A stretch of 47,961 bases of DNA from Fischerella thermalis PCC 7521 (GCF_000317225.1 NZ_AJLL01000069.1:1-47961), one strand, 5' to 3'. Counted from the stretch's first letter, positions 1-8,689 are shown. A program made the numbers and translations. Notes: generated from the letters alone by a model not told the origin.

Positions 1-218
1 GCGTTGTAGCTACCATGACAAGAAATACCATTTTTGATCTTGGTGATATCTTGGATAGCTGTTTGGTCAGCTTGGTTAACTACTGTGTTACCAACACCGA
101 CAGCAGCACCATTTTGAGTTGCATTTTGTTGGCTGCTTTGCACATCAGCCAGAGCCGCACCAGGAGCAATCATCAAACCAGCAGCTAGTAAACCGAAAGC
201 AAAAGACTTCTTCAACAT
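1..218 (-). CDS. Small secreted protein of unknown function (3' end outside window)
   Basis: A reading frame on the minus strand starts at the ATG at 218..216 and runs off the window edge after about 72 codons. It begins MLKKSFAFGLLAAG, followed by a hydrophobic stretch and an ALA-D cleavage-like site near residue 24, a typical Sec signal peptide. The mature part is rich in Gln, Asn, Thr and Val (for example QNATQNGAAVGVGNTVVNQ) and ends in the window with a single Cys in ISCHGSYN. A GAGGT ribosome-binding site lies about ten bases upstream. It is probably an exported or periplasmic small protein. No family was recognised and its function is unknown; the C-terminus is missing. Confidence 0.6.
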   Translation of the reverse strand, partial: MLKKSFAFGLLAAGLMIAPGAALADVQSSQQNATQNGAAVGVGNTVVNQADQTAIQDITKIKNGISCHGSYN

Positions 219-684
219 TGTTTTAGACCTCATTTAGTTTTGTGTTGTTTGTGTGTTTTTGGCTAGAGGGTTTACACCTTTGACTCCTTGAGGAGTTGTT
301 TTCGGTGTCTCTGTTGTGTTTTTGTTTTGTTAATGAGAGCTACAAAGTCCAATTTATTCATTCCGGATTAGTCTGAAAGATTTTTGGAAAAAACTTTGTT
401 TTTGTTTTGTCTACCCTCAGATATAAGGAGATAAAGGCTAGGGAATAAGGGCTTTCCAAATTCCTAACGACCTAATTACCGAAGCAAGCTTTCGTCCTTG
501 AACCTCTACCTCATCTCTTGTAAAAATTTTCTTGCAAGAGATTTAGGATGTTAGTACACTTCACACTTAATATTCTTAACCAAAATTCTTAGGTGTAGTC
601 AAGAGCTGGGTTAAGTTTTTAAGGCGCTAATTTTTTTTTGATGCTACGATCTACGACTATAGGTAGATCAAAAGTGCTGTAGCT
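219..684. other. Divergent intergenic region, promoters likely
   Basis: This 466-base gap separates two divergently transcribed genes, so it should hold promoters for both. It contains a short inverted repeat (ATCTCTTG at 513-520 with CAAGAGAT at 535-542, 14-base loop) that could be a hairpin or an operator. The stretch 240-340 is T- and G-rich on the plus strand and would form the long leader of the minus-strand gene. No open frame with coding character was seen. Confidence 0.35.
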
Positions 685-1032
685 GTGAAACGGAAGGCAA
701 AACCAAACATCGCTTTTCTGCGTGAAAAAGCAGGGCTAACTCAGCTGGAGTTATCGCGTCTTGTAGGCGTGACAGAAAGCACTATTCAAAATTGGGAAAG
801 TGGCAGGACTGGAACAGAACAAATAGAAAGAATCATTAAGTTTTGCAAAGCACTGAATTGTCAAGTAGAAGACTTAATTGAGTATGTAAACATCCCACAG
901 GAGCCAGCTACAAAACCTAGTTCCCTTAGCGATATACACAATATGTTGGGGACAGACGAACCTTCATCAACTTCCAGCCTTGACACACAAGCTGATACAA
1001 CACTGCAAGAGTCAAGACTCAAGGGTCGATAG
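685..1032 (+). CDS. XRE-family helix-turn-helix transcriptional regulator
   Basis: A 115-residue protein with a GTG start. Residues about 8-65 form a classic Cro/C1 (XRE) helix-turn-helix: LREKAGLTQLELSRLVGV, then TESTIQNWESGR as the recognition helix region, then a third and fourth helix ending at VEDLIEYV. The remaining 45 residues are Ser, Thr, Pro and Asp rich, without a recognisable sensor or dimerisation domain, and look disordered. It should bind DNA, but the target cannot be read from the sequence. It stands alone, transcribed away from the secreted-protein gene across a 466-base gap. Small XRE proteins with short tails are common in filamentous cyanobacteria. The family call is firm, the role unknown. 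Confidence 0.85.
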   Translation: MKRKAKPNIAFLREKAGLTQLELSRLVGVTESTIQNWESGRTGTEQIERIIKFCKALNCQVEDLIEYVNIPQEPATKPSSLSDIHNMLGTDEPSSTSSLDTQADTTLQESRLKGR

Positions 1033-1033
1033 T

Positions 1034-1080
1034 CAAGGGTTTGTTAGTGGTTGGTTGTTGGTTGTTAGTGGGTAGGAATC
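1034..1080. repeat. Short tandem repeat tract (GTTGGTT / TTAGTGG type)
   Basis: Degenerate tandem copies of GGTTGTT and TTAGTGG units follow the regulator stop codon directly. The same words recur at 2204-2271, 13108-13204, 31935-31996 and 46285-46323, so this is one member of a dispersed intergenic repeat family. Confidence 0.6.
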
Positions 1081-1151
1081 AGTGAACAGTACCAGTCGCA
1101 GTTAACATTGAGAAATAGAATTTGATAACTGATAACTCAACCACACCCTCC

Positions 1152-1829
1152 TCATCTCTTCAGACTTTGCTGCCACAGTGTATCTATGGTTACAAAGTAA
1201 AAGCCTTGTTGGAGTAATTGGGGTATTAGTATGTTAGTTATTTCAGCTACATCTTCTCCACCACAAGCACCATCATGCAAAACGATAATAGAGCCATTAT
1301 TTACGTGTTGTAGGACTCGCTGTACAACGGTGGTAACTCCCGGTCTTACCCAATCTTCTGGTACAACACTCCACATGACAGAACGATAATTCCACCGTTG
1401 TAATAGGTTTAGAGTTTGAGGTGTAAATAAACCATTAGGTGGTCTGACGTCACGTACTTGCTCTGGTTGCAGTTCGCAGGTATCATAAATTGCAGCTTGG
1501 GTTCTTTCTAGGCTGTCTTTGAGTTCGCTAGGGGAGAGCAAAGGAAAATTATGGTGATAGTAACCGTGCAGTCCAATCCAATGTCCACGATCGCACACTT
1601 GTTTCGCTAAGCTGGGTGAACGGTTGACACAAGCACCCAACCAAAAGAAATTTGCTGTAATTTGATAATGATCTAAAACTTTTAATAATCTCGGTGTATG
1701 TTGCGGATGGGGACCATCGTCAAACGATAAAGCGATCGCTTTAGAATTGCAGTCGCCTCCCCACAAACATGTGGGAAACGTTGGTTTGAGAATTGGGTGT
1801 AAAACCGGAAATAAAGGATAAAGCTGCAT
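1152..1829 (-). CDS. Polysaccharide deacetylase (NodB / CE4 family)
   Basis: A 225-residue protein. The NodB homology domain covers most of it: the first motif is ALSFDDGPHPQHTP (residues about 33-46, with the catalytic-base and metal Asp pair), the second motif region contains HGYYHHNF near residue 90, where the His residues bind the metal, and the C-terminal motif is SIIVLHDG. Members remove N- or O-acetyl groups from chitin-like oligomers, peptidoglycan or exopolysaccharide. There is no clear signal peptide, although the first 20 residues are mildly hydrophobic, so the location is uncertain. It is transcribed alone. The family is secure; the substrate is not determined. Confidence 0.88.
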   Translation of the reverse strand: MQLYPLFPVLHPILKPTFPTCLWGGDCNSKAIALSFDDGPHPQHTPRLLKVLDHYQITANFFWLGACVNRSPSLAKQVCDRGHWIGLHGYYHHNFPLLSPSELKDSLERTQAAIYDTCELQPEQVRDVRPPNGLFTPQTLNLLQRWNYRSVMWSVVPEDWVRPGVTTVVQRVLQHVNNGSIIVLHDGACGGEDVAEITNILIPQLLQQGFYFVTIDTLWQQSLKR

Positions 1830-2041
1830 TATTATTAGACATGCTGTTAATTTCTATTTTACAAAAATTAATTTATCCAAAGATAATGATACGCGTATAT
1901 TTGCCATATAAAGTATCATCTTCATTTCTCCCTTTTCTCCCTTCCCTTGTCCTTTGTTGTTGATCCCACCTATTTATGTAACAAATTCTGTAACAACGAC
2001 ACAGTTCCAGCCTTTACCCGTTTAGATTAGATTAGAACAAA

Positions 2042-2060
2042 CTTAAGGGAAATCCCTTAA
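2042..2060. promoter_or_regulatory. Inverted repeat just upstream of the RnfD-like gene
   Basis: TTAAGGGA and TCCCTTAA are separated by two bases and end ten bases before the ATG at 2071. The near-perfect symmetry and the position suggest an operator or a leader hairpin. No known regulator site was matched. Confidence 0.3.
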
Positions 2061-2070
2061 TTAACGGGTA

Positions 2071-2907
2071 ATGAAGTTCAAAATTATACGCGATATCCGC
2101 GATTATCAAATTCTTTTTCTCTCTTTGTTCCTAATATTAGGAATTGCTACAGTGGATTGCACTCATAATAGTCACCTGTCTATCAACACAATGGTTGTTG
2201 TCACAATTGTTGATAGTTGATTGTTGGTGGTTAGTGGGAAAGATTAACAATCAACAACCAACAACCAACAAAACATCAATCTTCGCAGTTCCTTAATTAC
2301 TGCTTTGGGGCTTAGCTTATTGTTGCGGGCTGACCACTGGACGACAATGGTGTTTGCAGCAGTAATAGCGATCGCCAGTAAATTTGTCTTCAAAATTGGC
2401 GACAAACATTTCTTCAATCCTGCCAATTTTGGGATTATCTCTGCTTTAATACTTACCCCTGATGCTTGGGTTTCTCCGGGACAGTGGGGTGAGGACTGGT
2501 GGTATGGGCTGTTATTTGCTGGAACTGGTGGGATGATTCTCAAGCGAGTGGGACGTTGGGATACTACAGCTGCCTTTTTGGGGGCATATGCTGCTTTAGA
2601 AGCCGTGCGTAATTTTTATCTGGGTTGGACTTGGGATGTTTACTGGCATCGTTTGATGAGTGGATCTTTGCTGCTGTTTGCTTTGTTCATGGTGACTGAT
2701 CCCCGGTCAATTCCCAATGCTCGCATCGCCCGTGTAGTTTGGGCAGTGTGCATCGCTGTGTTGACTTTTATTTTGCGGAATTATTTCTTTGTTTCCACTG
2801 CCGTTTTCTGGGCATTATTTGCTTTAGCCCCATTGACTGTGCTGCTAGATGTGATTTGGCAAGCATCTCGGTTTAGGTGGGAGTTTGGGGAGGTTGGGGA
2901 TGGATAG
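2071..2907 (+). pseudogene. RnfD/NqrB-like membrane protein gene, split by a repeat insertion
   Basis: An ATG at 2071 opens a frame beginning MKFKIIRDIRDYQILFLSLF that stops at TGA 2218-2220. The same frame, after a second stop (TAA 2245-2247), resumes at about 2278 with LRSSLITALGLSLLLRADHW and continues without stops to 2907, through FFNPANFGIISAL, SPGQWGEDWW and FALFMVTDPRSIPN. The latter are typical of RnfD/NqrB-family proteins, including the conserved DPRS region. The two parts read as the ends of one cyanobacterial RnfD-like protein whose second membrane segment has been replaced by a CAACAAC-type repeat carrying two stops. The downstream part could restart at the TTG at 2305 (200 residues, several membrane helices). 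No other rnf or nqr genes are nearby. Probably inactive; a truncated product is possible. Confidence 0.75.
2204..2271. repeat. Heptamer-type fold-back repeat inside the RnfD-like gene
   Basis: The left arm (2204-2234, GTTGATTGTTGGTGGTTAG core) is partly complementary to the right arm (2244-2271, AACAATCAACAACCAACAAC core), so the tract could fold back. The unit is the same as that seen in intergenic tracts elsewhere in the window. It introduces in-frame TGA and TAA codons. Confidence 0.65.
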
Positions 2908-2935
2908 GGTCTCCACTCCCACCCTTCCTTGCCTT

Positions 2936-5323
2936 CTAAATACCCAGTAGTTCATCTAGTTGCAAAGTTGGTAAATCTTCTGGAATTACAGTTCTAACAA
3001 CAGTGGCTTTGTGGCTTTCTTGTTGGTTGGCTGTATCTACGGCGATCGCTTCTATACGAACTTCTAAACAACCCAAAGGAATATGGATTTGAGTAGTCAC
3101 CTCTAATCCTGAGGTTGTGGGTAGTAAATTGGTAAGCAAACATGGACCGTCTAGTATCCGACGGGTTTGGCAATCTTCAACCCATAGCTTGATCGCAGTC
3201 TTAGGGTGTACACAATCCAACTCCACACGTACTCTTACAAATTTCCCACAGATGAGTTCGCCTTCAGGTACATACAGTTGTGGAGTCGGCAAGGGTTCAG
3301 TAATTGCCGATGCGATCGCCACAGGAATTTCTTCTTGCTGTGAGGAACTACCGAGTTCTTCTTGTCCATCAGTATCATCTACGACAATTTCTTGAGCTAA
3401 CCAAGCTGGTTTGTTAAATTGTCGGATTTTTAATAGAGGAGGTGGGGGAGGAAGGGGAAGTGGGGAAGAAGGGGTGATGGGGTGATGGGGTGATGGGGGG
3501 AATGAGAATTCTTGTGTGGTTTCCTGTTCTTTTGTTGCTTCTAATTTTGTTTCTGATTCTAGAGTTTCAGTATCAACGGGGGACGCAGACTGTTGTTGTG
3601 ATATTTCTTCGTGAGTGGGTAAAGAGGTATCGTAGTCTTCATACTCGACATCGATAGGTTCAGGCAAAGAGTAGCCATGACTGTGCATCCACTTCCTAAT
3701 CAAAGGTGACATGTTGGAAGCTTCTACTGTTAACAATTCCGAACTGCGTTGAACAACTACTGCTACAGAGTCATTAAAAGAATCATCTGGATTTTGTTTA
3801 TCATTTGTTATTAGTTGAGGTTGATCAGCTTCTGCCAGCAAAGGCGATTTTAATTTTTCTGGTAGAATGCTTGTGATATTTTCGCGATCGCCTGGTAAGC
3901 TTTTGATTCTTCTCAAAAATGGAAAAATACTGTTATTTCTGCCTTTGTGCTTGACAATGGCAAAAGAAATATTTTTGGGCAATGGCTGCAACTGTTTGGG
4001 AGTTGCACAAGCAAGGATAATAGCAGTAGTATCCGTAGTTGCCCTTTGCTCAAGATGAGTAACAGGATCTGCTTTTTCCAAAGATTCTATTGGTTTTGGG
4101 AGTTCGCAAACAGCAACAGGAGTTTGCTTTTGGGGAAGTTTGGGTAGTTGTGGCGAACGGAGATTAGTAGATTTATAAGAGTGTGTAACTAATGGTGGCA
4201 GAATATTTGTAGCAGACTGGGTAAATGAAGACTGAGCTATTTTTTGAGATTTAACAATATTAAAAAGTTCCAAATCCAGCTTGACAGATGGTTTTGGTGC
4301 TGGTTCTGGTTCACTGGCTGCTGGAGTATTAATTGCTAGTAATTGAGTAATATCGGCTGTGATTGTGAAAGATTGGCTAGCTAACAGCGTAGTTTCACCA
4401 GCAGGTGCAAGTTTACCATGCAAACTCATCTCACCCAAAATTAGTTTCGATTCGCACTCAACAGGAATTTCGATTGAAGAGTTGATTGCAAATGGCAGTA
4501 ACTTTTCTGACAAGGGTTGGCGTGTTTGGGCTAATATTTCTAAGCTTTGAGGCGATCGCAATTCAAGGCGTAGTTCTCCAGCGACTAACTTTTGGAGAGT
4601 GGATGTTTCTGGAGACTGCACGCAGCCGTTAATACTGAGAATTTGCCCCCAACGGGCGATATAAATTTCTTGTTCTAAATTCAGTAACAGCGGTAGTTCT
4701 GGGATGTCTAGAGGTAAATCTTCTAAAACTTCATCTTCTGTAAACTTTTCACAAGCAGGTAAGGCTAACTCCACTAAATGTTGTAATATTTGCTCTGCTG
4801 TTTCGCCTTGTAGCCAAACTGGGCTGACAGGCTGATCAATAGTTGCATCTTCATCGTCAATTGTACTCGTTTGGGCGATTGTGGAGATTTCTTCGTATTC
4901 ACTCTCCCCATCCCCAAATTTCCCCATCAACCCATCTGTTCCTTGGGGCAAAACTTGTAGTTGTAAACTACGTAGCCAGGGTTTACCGAAAATATCCGAC
5001 ATTAAATTGCCAGAACATTGTAACTCCCAAAAACCAGGCTTGAGATAAGTGAAAGGAATGACCGCCATTAAGCCTTCAGCATTAGTACGACGCGATCGCT
5101 TATAAACACGCCGCTTTTTTGGTCCTTCCAGAGTTGAATAGTGAATTACCCGCACTTCCACATCAATATTAGCAAGGTTGGAGCGAGCTACAACTCTATA
5201 TCTACCTTCCGATATTTCTACCTTTGGCGATTCTAGGGTATGCCACGAGCGATCGCCCTGTTTCTGTATCAGAAATTGCCAGTGTTCCATTGTCACAGAT
5301 GCCGAGAACGCAGAGCTACGCAT
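2936..5323 (-). CDS. Large cyanobacterial protein of unknown function
   Basis: A frame of 795 codons; the better start may be the ATG at 5290 (MEHWQFLIQKQGD), giving 784 residues. The N-terminal 130 residues look like a beta-rich domain (WHTLESPKVEISEGRYRVVA and KPGFWELQCSG). The long centre is acidic, Pro, Ser and Gln rich and looks disordered, with a Pro/His linker at about residues 608-628 encoded by GGGGTGAT repeats. The last 130 residues (from LYVPEGELICGKFVRVRVEL) form a second beta-rich domain with LWVEDCQTRRILDGPCLL. There is no signal peptide or membrane segment, so a cytoplasmic location is likely. No enzyme motif was recognised. Short frames on the opposite strand are shadows. Function unknown. 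Confidence 0.75.
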   Translation of the reverse strand: MRSSAFSASVTMEHWQFLIQKQGDRSWHTLESPKVEISEGRYRVVARSNLANIDVEVRVIHYSTLEGPKKRRVYKRSRRTNAEGLMAVIPFTYLKPGFWELQCSGNLMSDIFGKPWLRSLQLQVLPQGTDGLMGKFGDGESEYEEISTIAQTSTIDDEDATIDQPVSPVWLQGETAEQILQHLVELALPACEKFTEDEVLEDLPLDIPELPLLLNLEQEIYIARWGQILSINGCVQSPETSTLQKLVAGELRLELRSPQSLEILAQTRQPLSEKLLPFAINSSIEIPVECESKLILGEMSLHGKLAPAGETTLLASQSFTITADITQLLAINTPAASEPEPAPKPSVKLDLELFNIVKSQKIAQSSFTQSATNILPPLVTHSYKSTNLRSPQLPKLPQKQTPVAVCELPKPIESLEKADPVTHLEQRATTDTTAIILACATPKQLQPLPKNISFAIVKHKGRNNSIFPFLRRIKSLPGDRENITSILPEKLKSPLLAEADQPQLITNDKQNPDDSFNDSVAVVVQRSSELLTVEASNMSPLIRKWMHSHGYSLPEPIDVEYEDYDTSLPTHEEISQQQSASPVDTETLESETKLEATKEQETTQEFSFPPSPHHPITPSSPLPLPPPPPLLKIRQFNKPAWLAQEIVVDDTDGQEELGSSSQQEEIPVAIASAITEPLPTPQLYVPEGELICGKFVRVRVELDCVHPKTAIKLWVEDCQTRRILDGPCLLTNLLPTTSGLEVTTQIHIPLGCLEVRIEAIAVDTANQQESHKATVVRTVIPEDLPTLQLDELLGI
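3471..3500. repeat. In-frame GGGGTGAT tandem repeat (three copies)
   Basis: Three perfect copies of the 8-base unit GGGGTGAT, starting at 3471, 3479 and 3487 and followed by a G run, sit inside the large minus-strand gene and encode part of its Pro/Ser/His linker. The flanking DNA is also a purine-rich low-complexity stretch. Confidence 0.7.
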
Positions 5324-5639
5324 GTAATCATAGCTTTAGTTTGTTTGCCAGTTTACACGATTATCAGGAGATATCCACATGTTCTGGTTGTGGGTGGAGA
5401 AAGTATTTTAGCTGTAGATGAGTGCCACAGCTTAATCGAGCTTTTGAAAAGCTTTGAGCGCCGGTAGCCCTGGCTCAAACTTTTTGTTGCGTCCTCTGTT
5501 GTGCGTAAGTCCAGTTTCATTTTTCACACTACAACAACTTGCAGGGGCGCAAAGCATTGCGCCCCTAACTAGTTATTTTGTTGAAACTTCCTATAAAAGC
5601 CGAAAATTGAAGTTTGAAATTTTAAAAATTTATAAATAA
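5324..5639. other. Intergenic region with a strong hairpin
   Basis: The region between the large unknown gene and the small secreted-protein gene holds AGGGGCGCAA (5543-5552) and TTGCGCCCCT (5557-5566), a perfect 10-bp stem with a 4-base loop. It could end transcripts or be a dispersed palindrome. Nearby text (GTCCTCTGTTGTGCGTAAGTC) resembles other dispersed words in the window. Short plus-strand frames here show no coding character. Confidence 0.45.
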
Positions 5640-5879
5640 CTAGTCTTCATGACGATGCTGCCATGCCACACCAAAAGCTGCCGCTGCTCCAGCAGCTAAT
5701 CCAGTACCCATTCCTTCTATAGTTTTAGTAATCGGATCTTTAGTTAAACACTCACTAGTGACTGTACTTGCTTGCAAACAGGAATTGCTTTCTGCCCAGC
5801 TAGTGGTACCACCTAGAACTACACCAGCTAAACTACAGGAAACAACGAGCAGTAAAAGGCGCTTAGTTTTTCTATCCAT
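5640..5879 (-). CDS. Small exported or membrane protein of unknown function
   Basis: A 79-residue protein. It opens with a basic stretch (MDRKTKRL), then a hydrophobic core (LLLLVVSCSLAGVVLGG) and a likely cleavage at SWA-E near residue 29, which is a signal peptide. The mature part has two Cys (NSCLQ and SECLT), which could form a disulfide, and a Gly/Ala-rich segment (GTGLAAGAAAAFGVAW) resembling a glycine-zipper membrane segment, ending in the charged tail QHRHED. It may sit in the envelope. No family was recognised. The signal peptide and overall composition support a real gene; function unknown. Confidence 0.65.
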   Translation of the reverse strand: MDRKTKRLLLLVVSCSLAGVVLGGTTSWAESNSCLQASTVTSECLTKDPITKTIEGMGTGLAAGAAAAFGVAWQHRHED

Positions 5880-6094
5880 AGATAGTTGTTAGAAATTAAA
5901 TAAGTTGCAAAGATTCCTCACCTACTTTACACAACAGGCGGGTTGTCCAGCAAATTAAATCCGTAGGAAGTGAGTTGAATGATTACACTAGCAAATAGTG
6001 TTATTCCTTTAATCCAGCTATATTCCTTTAATTTCAAGTTCGCGCGCGGTGTGATTATGATACTCATCGCCTGAATACAACAGCGTTGATTAAA

Positions 6095-7009
6095 TTATCT
6101 TCCCATCTCACTACCGCCAAAAATCCGCCTTTGCACCAACGTAATTATAATGATGACCATTGCTAGCAGAAAAGCGATCGCAGCTCCATACCCCATTTGT
6201 AAGTTACGAAATACAGCCTGATATATCAGTAAAACTACGGTCAAAGTAGCATTGTTGGGGCCACCATTACCATTGGAGAATATATAAGATTGATCAAAAA
6301 GCTGGAATGTCCCAATTATGCCCATCGCCACCACAAAGAAGGTAACAGGTTTGAGCATAGGAATTGTTACGTAAATAAACTTTTGCCAGTCATTAGCACC
6401 ATCCAACTCCGCCGCTTCGTAGAGTGATTGGGGGATATCCTGCAACGCTGCCAAATAGATGACCATGTAAAAAGGTGCTGTTGACCAGATATTCATGATC
6501 ATAATACCTTTGAGTGCTACAGCTGGATCACCTAACCAGTTATAGGTGGGTAGTCCCACAAAAGCAAAAAAATCATTGAGTAACCCATCAGTGTTGTAAA
6601 TCCACATAAAGATTAGCGTCAACACAGCAGAAGAAGTAACTGTGGGTAAAAAGAAAAGGATACGCCACCAGTTTTTCCCACGAATGCCAGAATTGAGAGT
6701 CACAGCCAAGACTAACGCCAAAATAGTTTGTATTGGCACGACAATGGCAACGTATTCCACTGTATTCTTGAGAGCAATCCAAACTCGTTCATCTTCTACT
6801 AGGCGCGTAAAGTTCCGAAAACCGATGAACTCATACTTAATCCCACCAAGAAGTTGGACTTTGTGCAGCGATAGAAAAACTGCCCAAACAATTGGCAAGA
6901 TGACAAAAGTAATTAAAACTAAAATAGCAGGCATCATAAATAGATACCCCGCTAAGTTTTCTGCTATATTCCCTCTGGTTTTGCGCCGCCGCTTTCTGGC
7001 TTGCAACAC
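6095..7009 (-). CDS. Carbohydrate ABC transporter permease (MalF/UgpA type)
   Basis: An inner-membrane permease subunit of a sugar ABC importer. I place the start at the GTG at 7009 (VLQARKRRRKTRG, about 304 residues) because a GGAGG lies seven bases upstream; an upstream ATG at 7063 adds 18 residues without hydrophobic or family character. About six membrane helices are visible, from YLFMMPAILVLITFVILPIVW to AIAFLLAMVIIIITLVQRR. The cytoplasmic EAA loop that contacts the ATPase is clear: LYEAAELDGANDWQKFIYV followed by IPMLKP. Importers of this class need a second permease (MalG type), a binding protein and an ATPase; none is adjacent, so the partners must be elsewhere or lost. The sugar is unknown. 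The large opposite-strand frame (6642-7250) is a shadow. Confidence 0.88.
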   Translation of the reverse strand: MLQARKRRRKTRGNIAENLAGYLFMMPAILVLITFVILPIVWAVFLSLHKVQLLGGIKYEFIGFRNFTRLVEDERVWIALKNTVEYVAIVVPIQTILALVLAVTLNSGIRGKNWWRILFFLPTVTSSAVLTLIFMWIYNTDGLLNDFFAFVGLPTYNWLGDPAVALKGIMIMNIWSTAPFYMVIYLAALQDIPQSLYEAAELDGANDWQKFIYVTIPMLKPVTFFVVAMGIIGTFQLFDQSYIFSNGNGGPNNATLTVVLLIYQAVFRNLQMGYGAAIAFLLAMVIIIITLVQRRIFGGSEMGR

Positions 7010-7118
7010 GAGAAAACCTCCACCAATCTCGCACCTAGTTAAATGTAGCGATCGCTGGTGCATGATTACCTATACTACTATCTTCAGTGTAGTACAGGCT
7101 AAAACTATATTCATATTT

Positions 7119-7191
7119 CCTTCTTCGTGTTCTTTGCGTCTTCGTGGTTCAATAATTATTTTTGAACCGCAAAGACGCGAAGATACGAAGG
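7119..7191. repeat. Long imperfect intergenic hairpin (TTTGCGTCTTCG type)
   Basis: The left arm (7119-7152) and right arm (7162-7191) are imperfect reverse complements around a short AT-rich loop; core words are CTTTGCGTCTTCGTGGTTCAA and TTGAACCGCAAAGACGCGAA. This is a well-known style of dispersed palindrome in Nostocales genomes; a related element lies at 42697-42763. Confidence 0.65.
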
Positions 7192-7233
7192 TAAATCAAA
7201 AGCGAATCTTAAAAAAGTTACAGATTGATGTAA

Positions 7234-7650
7234 TTAATTTTCAGCGATGATTTTACAAATATCATCTAAAAGTGAGTCATATTCAATAAACTCTTCTGGA
7301 TAAAATTCCAAGTAAATTTGATTGAGATTTGGGTTAAGAGATAATATGCATACTTCAATATTAAGTTTTCCTTTCTGCCATCCTTCACTACCAATTCTCA
7401 ATATCTGGCAATTAATAGCATAATTAAATTGAATCTCGCTTAGCTTGATATGATGTTCACCTAAAGATATTAAGTTAAATAGCTCTAGCATGGAAACACC
7501 GGGTTCCAGACTATTAGACTCATATACACGTCGCTGTAATCTGTGTCTAATTAGTTTCTCTACTAATTCTTTTAGTCTACTTACTTTAAATGTATCTTTC
7601 CCTAAAAGTATAACGTCATCACAATCTAGAGGTATAATTTTATTGTTCAT
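7234..7650 (-). CDS. KGK-domain protein
   Basis: A 138-residue protein. The first 25 residues (CDDVILLGKDTFKVSRLKEL) and the motif GSEGWQKGKLNIEV (about residues 89-102) match what I recall of the cyanobacterial KGK domain family, named after the Lys-Gly-Lys motif. The remaining text is a mix of short helices and strands with an acidic C-terminus (FYPEEFIEYDSLLDDI). No membrane segment or signal peptide is present. Members of the family have no established function. It is transcribed in the same direction as the permease gene, 224 bases upstream of it and separated by a hairpin repeat, so it is probably a separate unit. Confidence 0.65.
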   Translation of the reverse strand: MNNKIIPLDCDDVILLGKDTFKVSRLKELVEKLIRHRLQRRVYESNSLEPGVSMLELFNLISLGEHHIKLSEIQFNYAINCQILRIGSEGWQKGKLNIEVCILSLNPNLNQIYLEFYPEEFIEYDSLLDDICKIIAEN

Positions 7651-7757
7651 ATCAGGTAAATAGACAAAGTTGATTTATGATGGATACCAACCACCATAAT
7701 TTAAATACAACTTCTAAGATATTCTGCTAATTAGCTGACATCAATTTAGTTAAAGAT

Positions 7758-8675
7758 TTGAGAAAACTAGAAACACTCACTACCAGCGAGTTACTAACTT
7801 GGATACAACAAGCCAAAGTCCAAGCATCTCAAGGACAAGTTGCTGAACGTATTCCCAGTTTGGCTGTAGCTAATTCCAGTTGGTTTGCTGTTCAAATTTG
7901 TTGTGCATCAGGAGAAACTGTTGCAGGCGATATGGCTTGTGTTTTTCCTTTGATGAGTGCTATTAAGCCGTTTTCACTGCTGTACCTGCTGGAAGATTTG
8001 GGAGTAGAAAAGGTTTTTAGCTGGGTTGGGGTTGAACCTTCCCTTGATGCTTTCAATTCTATAGAACAATTAATGGCGGATGGTGGATATCCTCGTAACC
8101 CAATGATCAATAGTGGAGCAATTACCATTGCTGATAAACTACCAGGAAACAACGCTAGCGATCGCACTCAAAAATTCTGTCAATGGCTGAATCAAATCGC
8201 AGGTTGTCAACTTAAGTTAGATGAAGTTACACTCGCTTCGGTACGTTCAGCAGGTTCTCAAACTAACCGAGACATTACCCACTATTTAGCCGAGGCTGGT
8301 TATGTAAATAATCCAGTAATCGCTCTTGACACCTACGAACAAATATGCTGTTTATCTGGGACAGTTACAGACTTAGCCTATCTGGGAAAAATTCTCGCTT
8401 TTGCAAGTGAATTAATTTCATCGAAACATAGTCAGATTGTCAATGCTTTGATGTTAACTTGTGGGCTGTACGAAGCTTCTTTTCAATATGCTGTACAGAT
8501 TGGTTTGCCGATGAAATCAGGCATTAGTGGTACACTTCTAGCGATAGTGCCAGGTGAAGGTGCGATCGCTTGTTACAGTCCCCCATTAGATCATGTAGGT
8601 AATCCTGTGGGTGCGATCGCTTTTGTTGAGGTATTATCCCAGCATTTGCAGTTGAGTATTTTTGCAAATTCATAG
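7758..8675 (+). CDS. glsA: Glutaminase
   Basis: A serine-dependent glutaminase of the beta-lactamase-like fold, which hydrolyses glutamine to glutamate and ammonia in the cytoplasm. At 305 residues it has normal family length. The catalytic Ser-x-x-Lys is S67-A-I-K70 in FPLMSAIKPFSLL. Other family landmarks are INSGAI (about residues 117-122), ACYSPPLDHVGNPVGA near the end, and the GLPMKSGISGTLLAIVPG loop. The start is read as TTG at 7758; no good ribosome-binding site is visible and no nearby in-frame ATG covers the conserved N-terminus. It is a single-gene unit. Several hydrophobic replacements are present, but the active-site motifs are intact, so activity is likely. Confidence 0.9.
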   Translation: MRKLETLTTSELLTWIQQAKVQASQGQVAERIPSLAVANSSWFAVQICCASGETVAGDMACVFPLMSAIKPFSLLYLLEDLGVEKVFSWVGVEPSLDAFNSIEQLMADGGYPRNPMINSGAITIADKLPGNNASDRTQKFCQWLNQIAGCQLKLDEVTLASVRSAGSQTNRDITHYLAEAGYVNNPVIALDTYEQICCLSGTVTDLAYLGKILAFASELISSKHSQIVNALMLTCGLYEASFQYAVQIGLPMKSGISGTLLAIVPGEGAIACYSPPLDHVGNPVGAIAFVEVLSQHLQLSIFANS

Positions 8676-8689
8676 ACGTGCTTTTATCG

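Noticed and set aside
2244-2543. Minus-strand frame of 99 codons over the RnfD-like gene
   Set aside because: It overlaps the conserved RnfD-like coding sequence antisense and has no family-like text.
5224-5467. Overlapping plus-strand frames of 65 and 75 codons
   Set aside because: They start antisense inside the large minus-strand gene and lack coding character.
6642-7250. Plus-strand frame of 202 codons
   Set aside because: It is antisense to the sugar permease gene, which has clear membrane helices and the EAA motif; the rest reads through a hairpin repeat.
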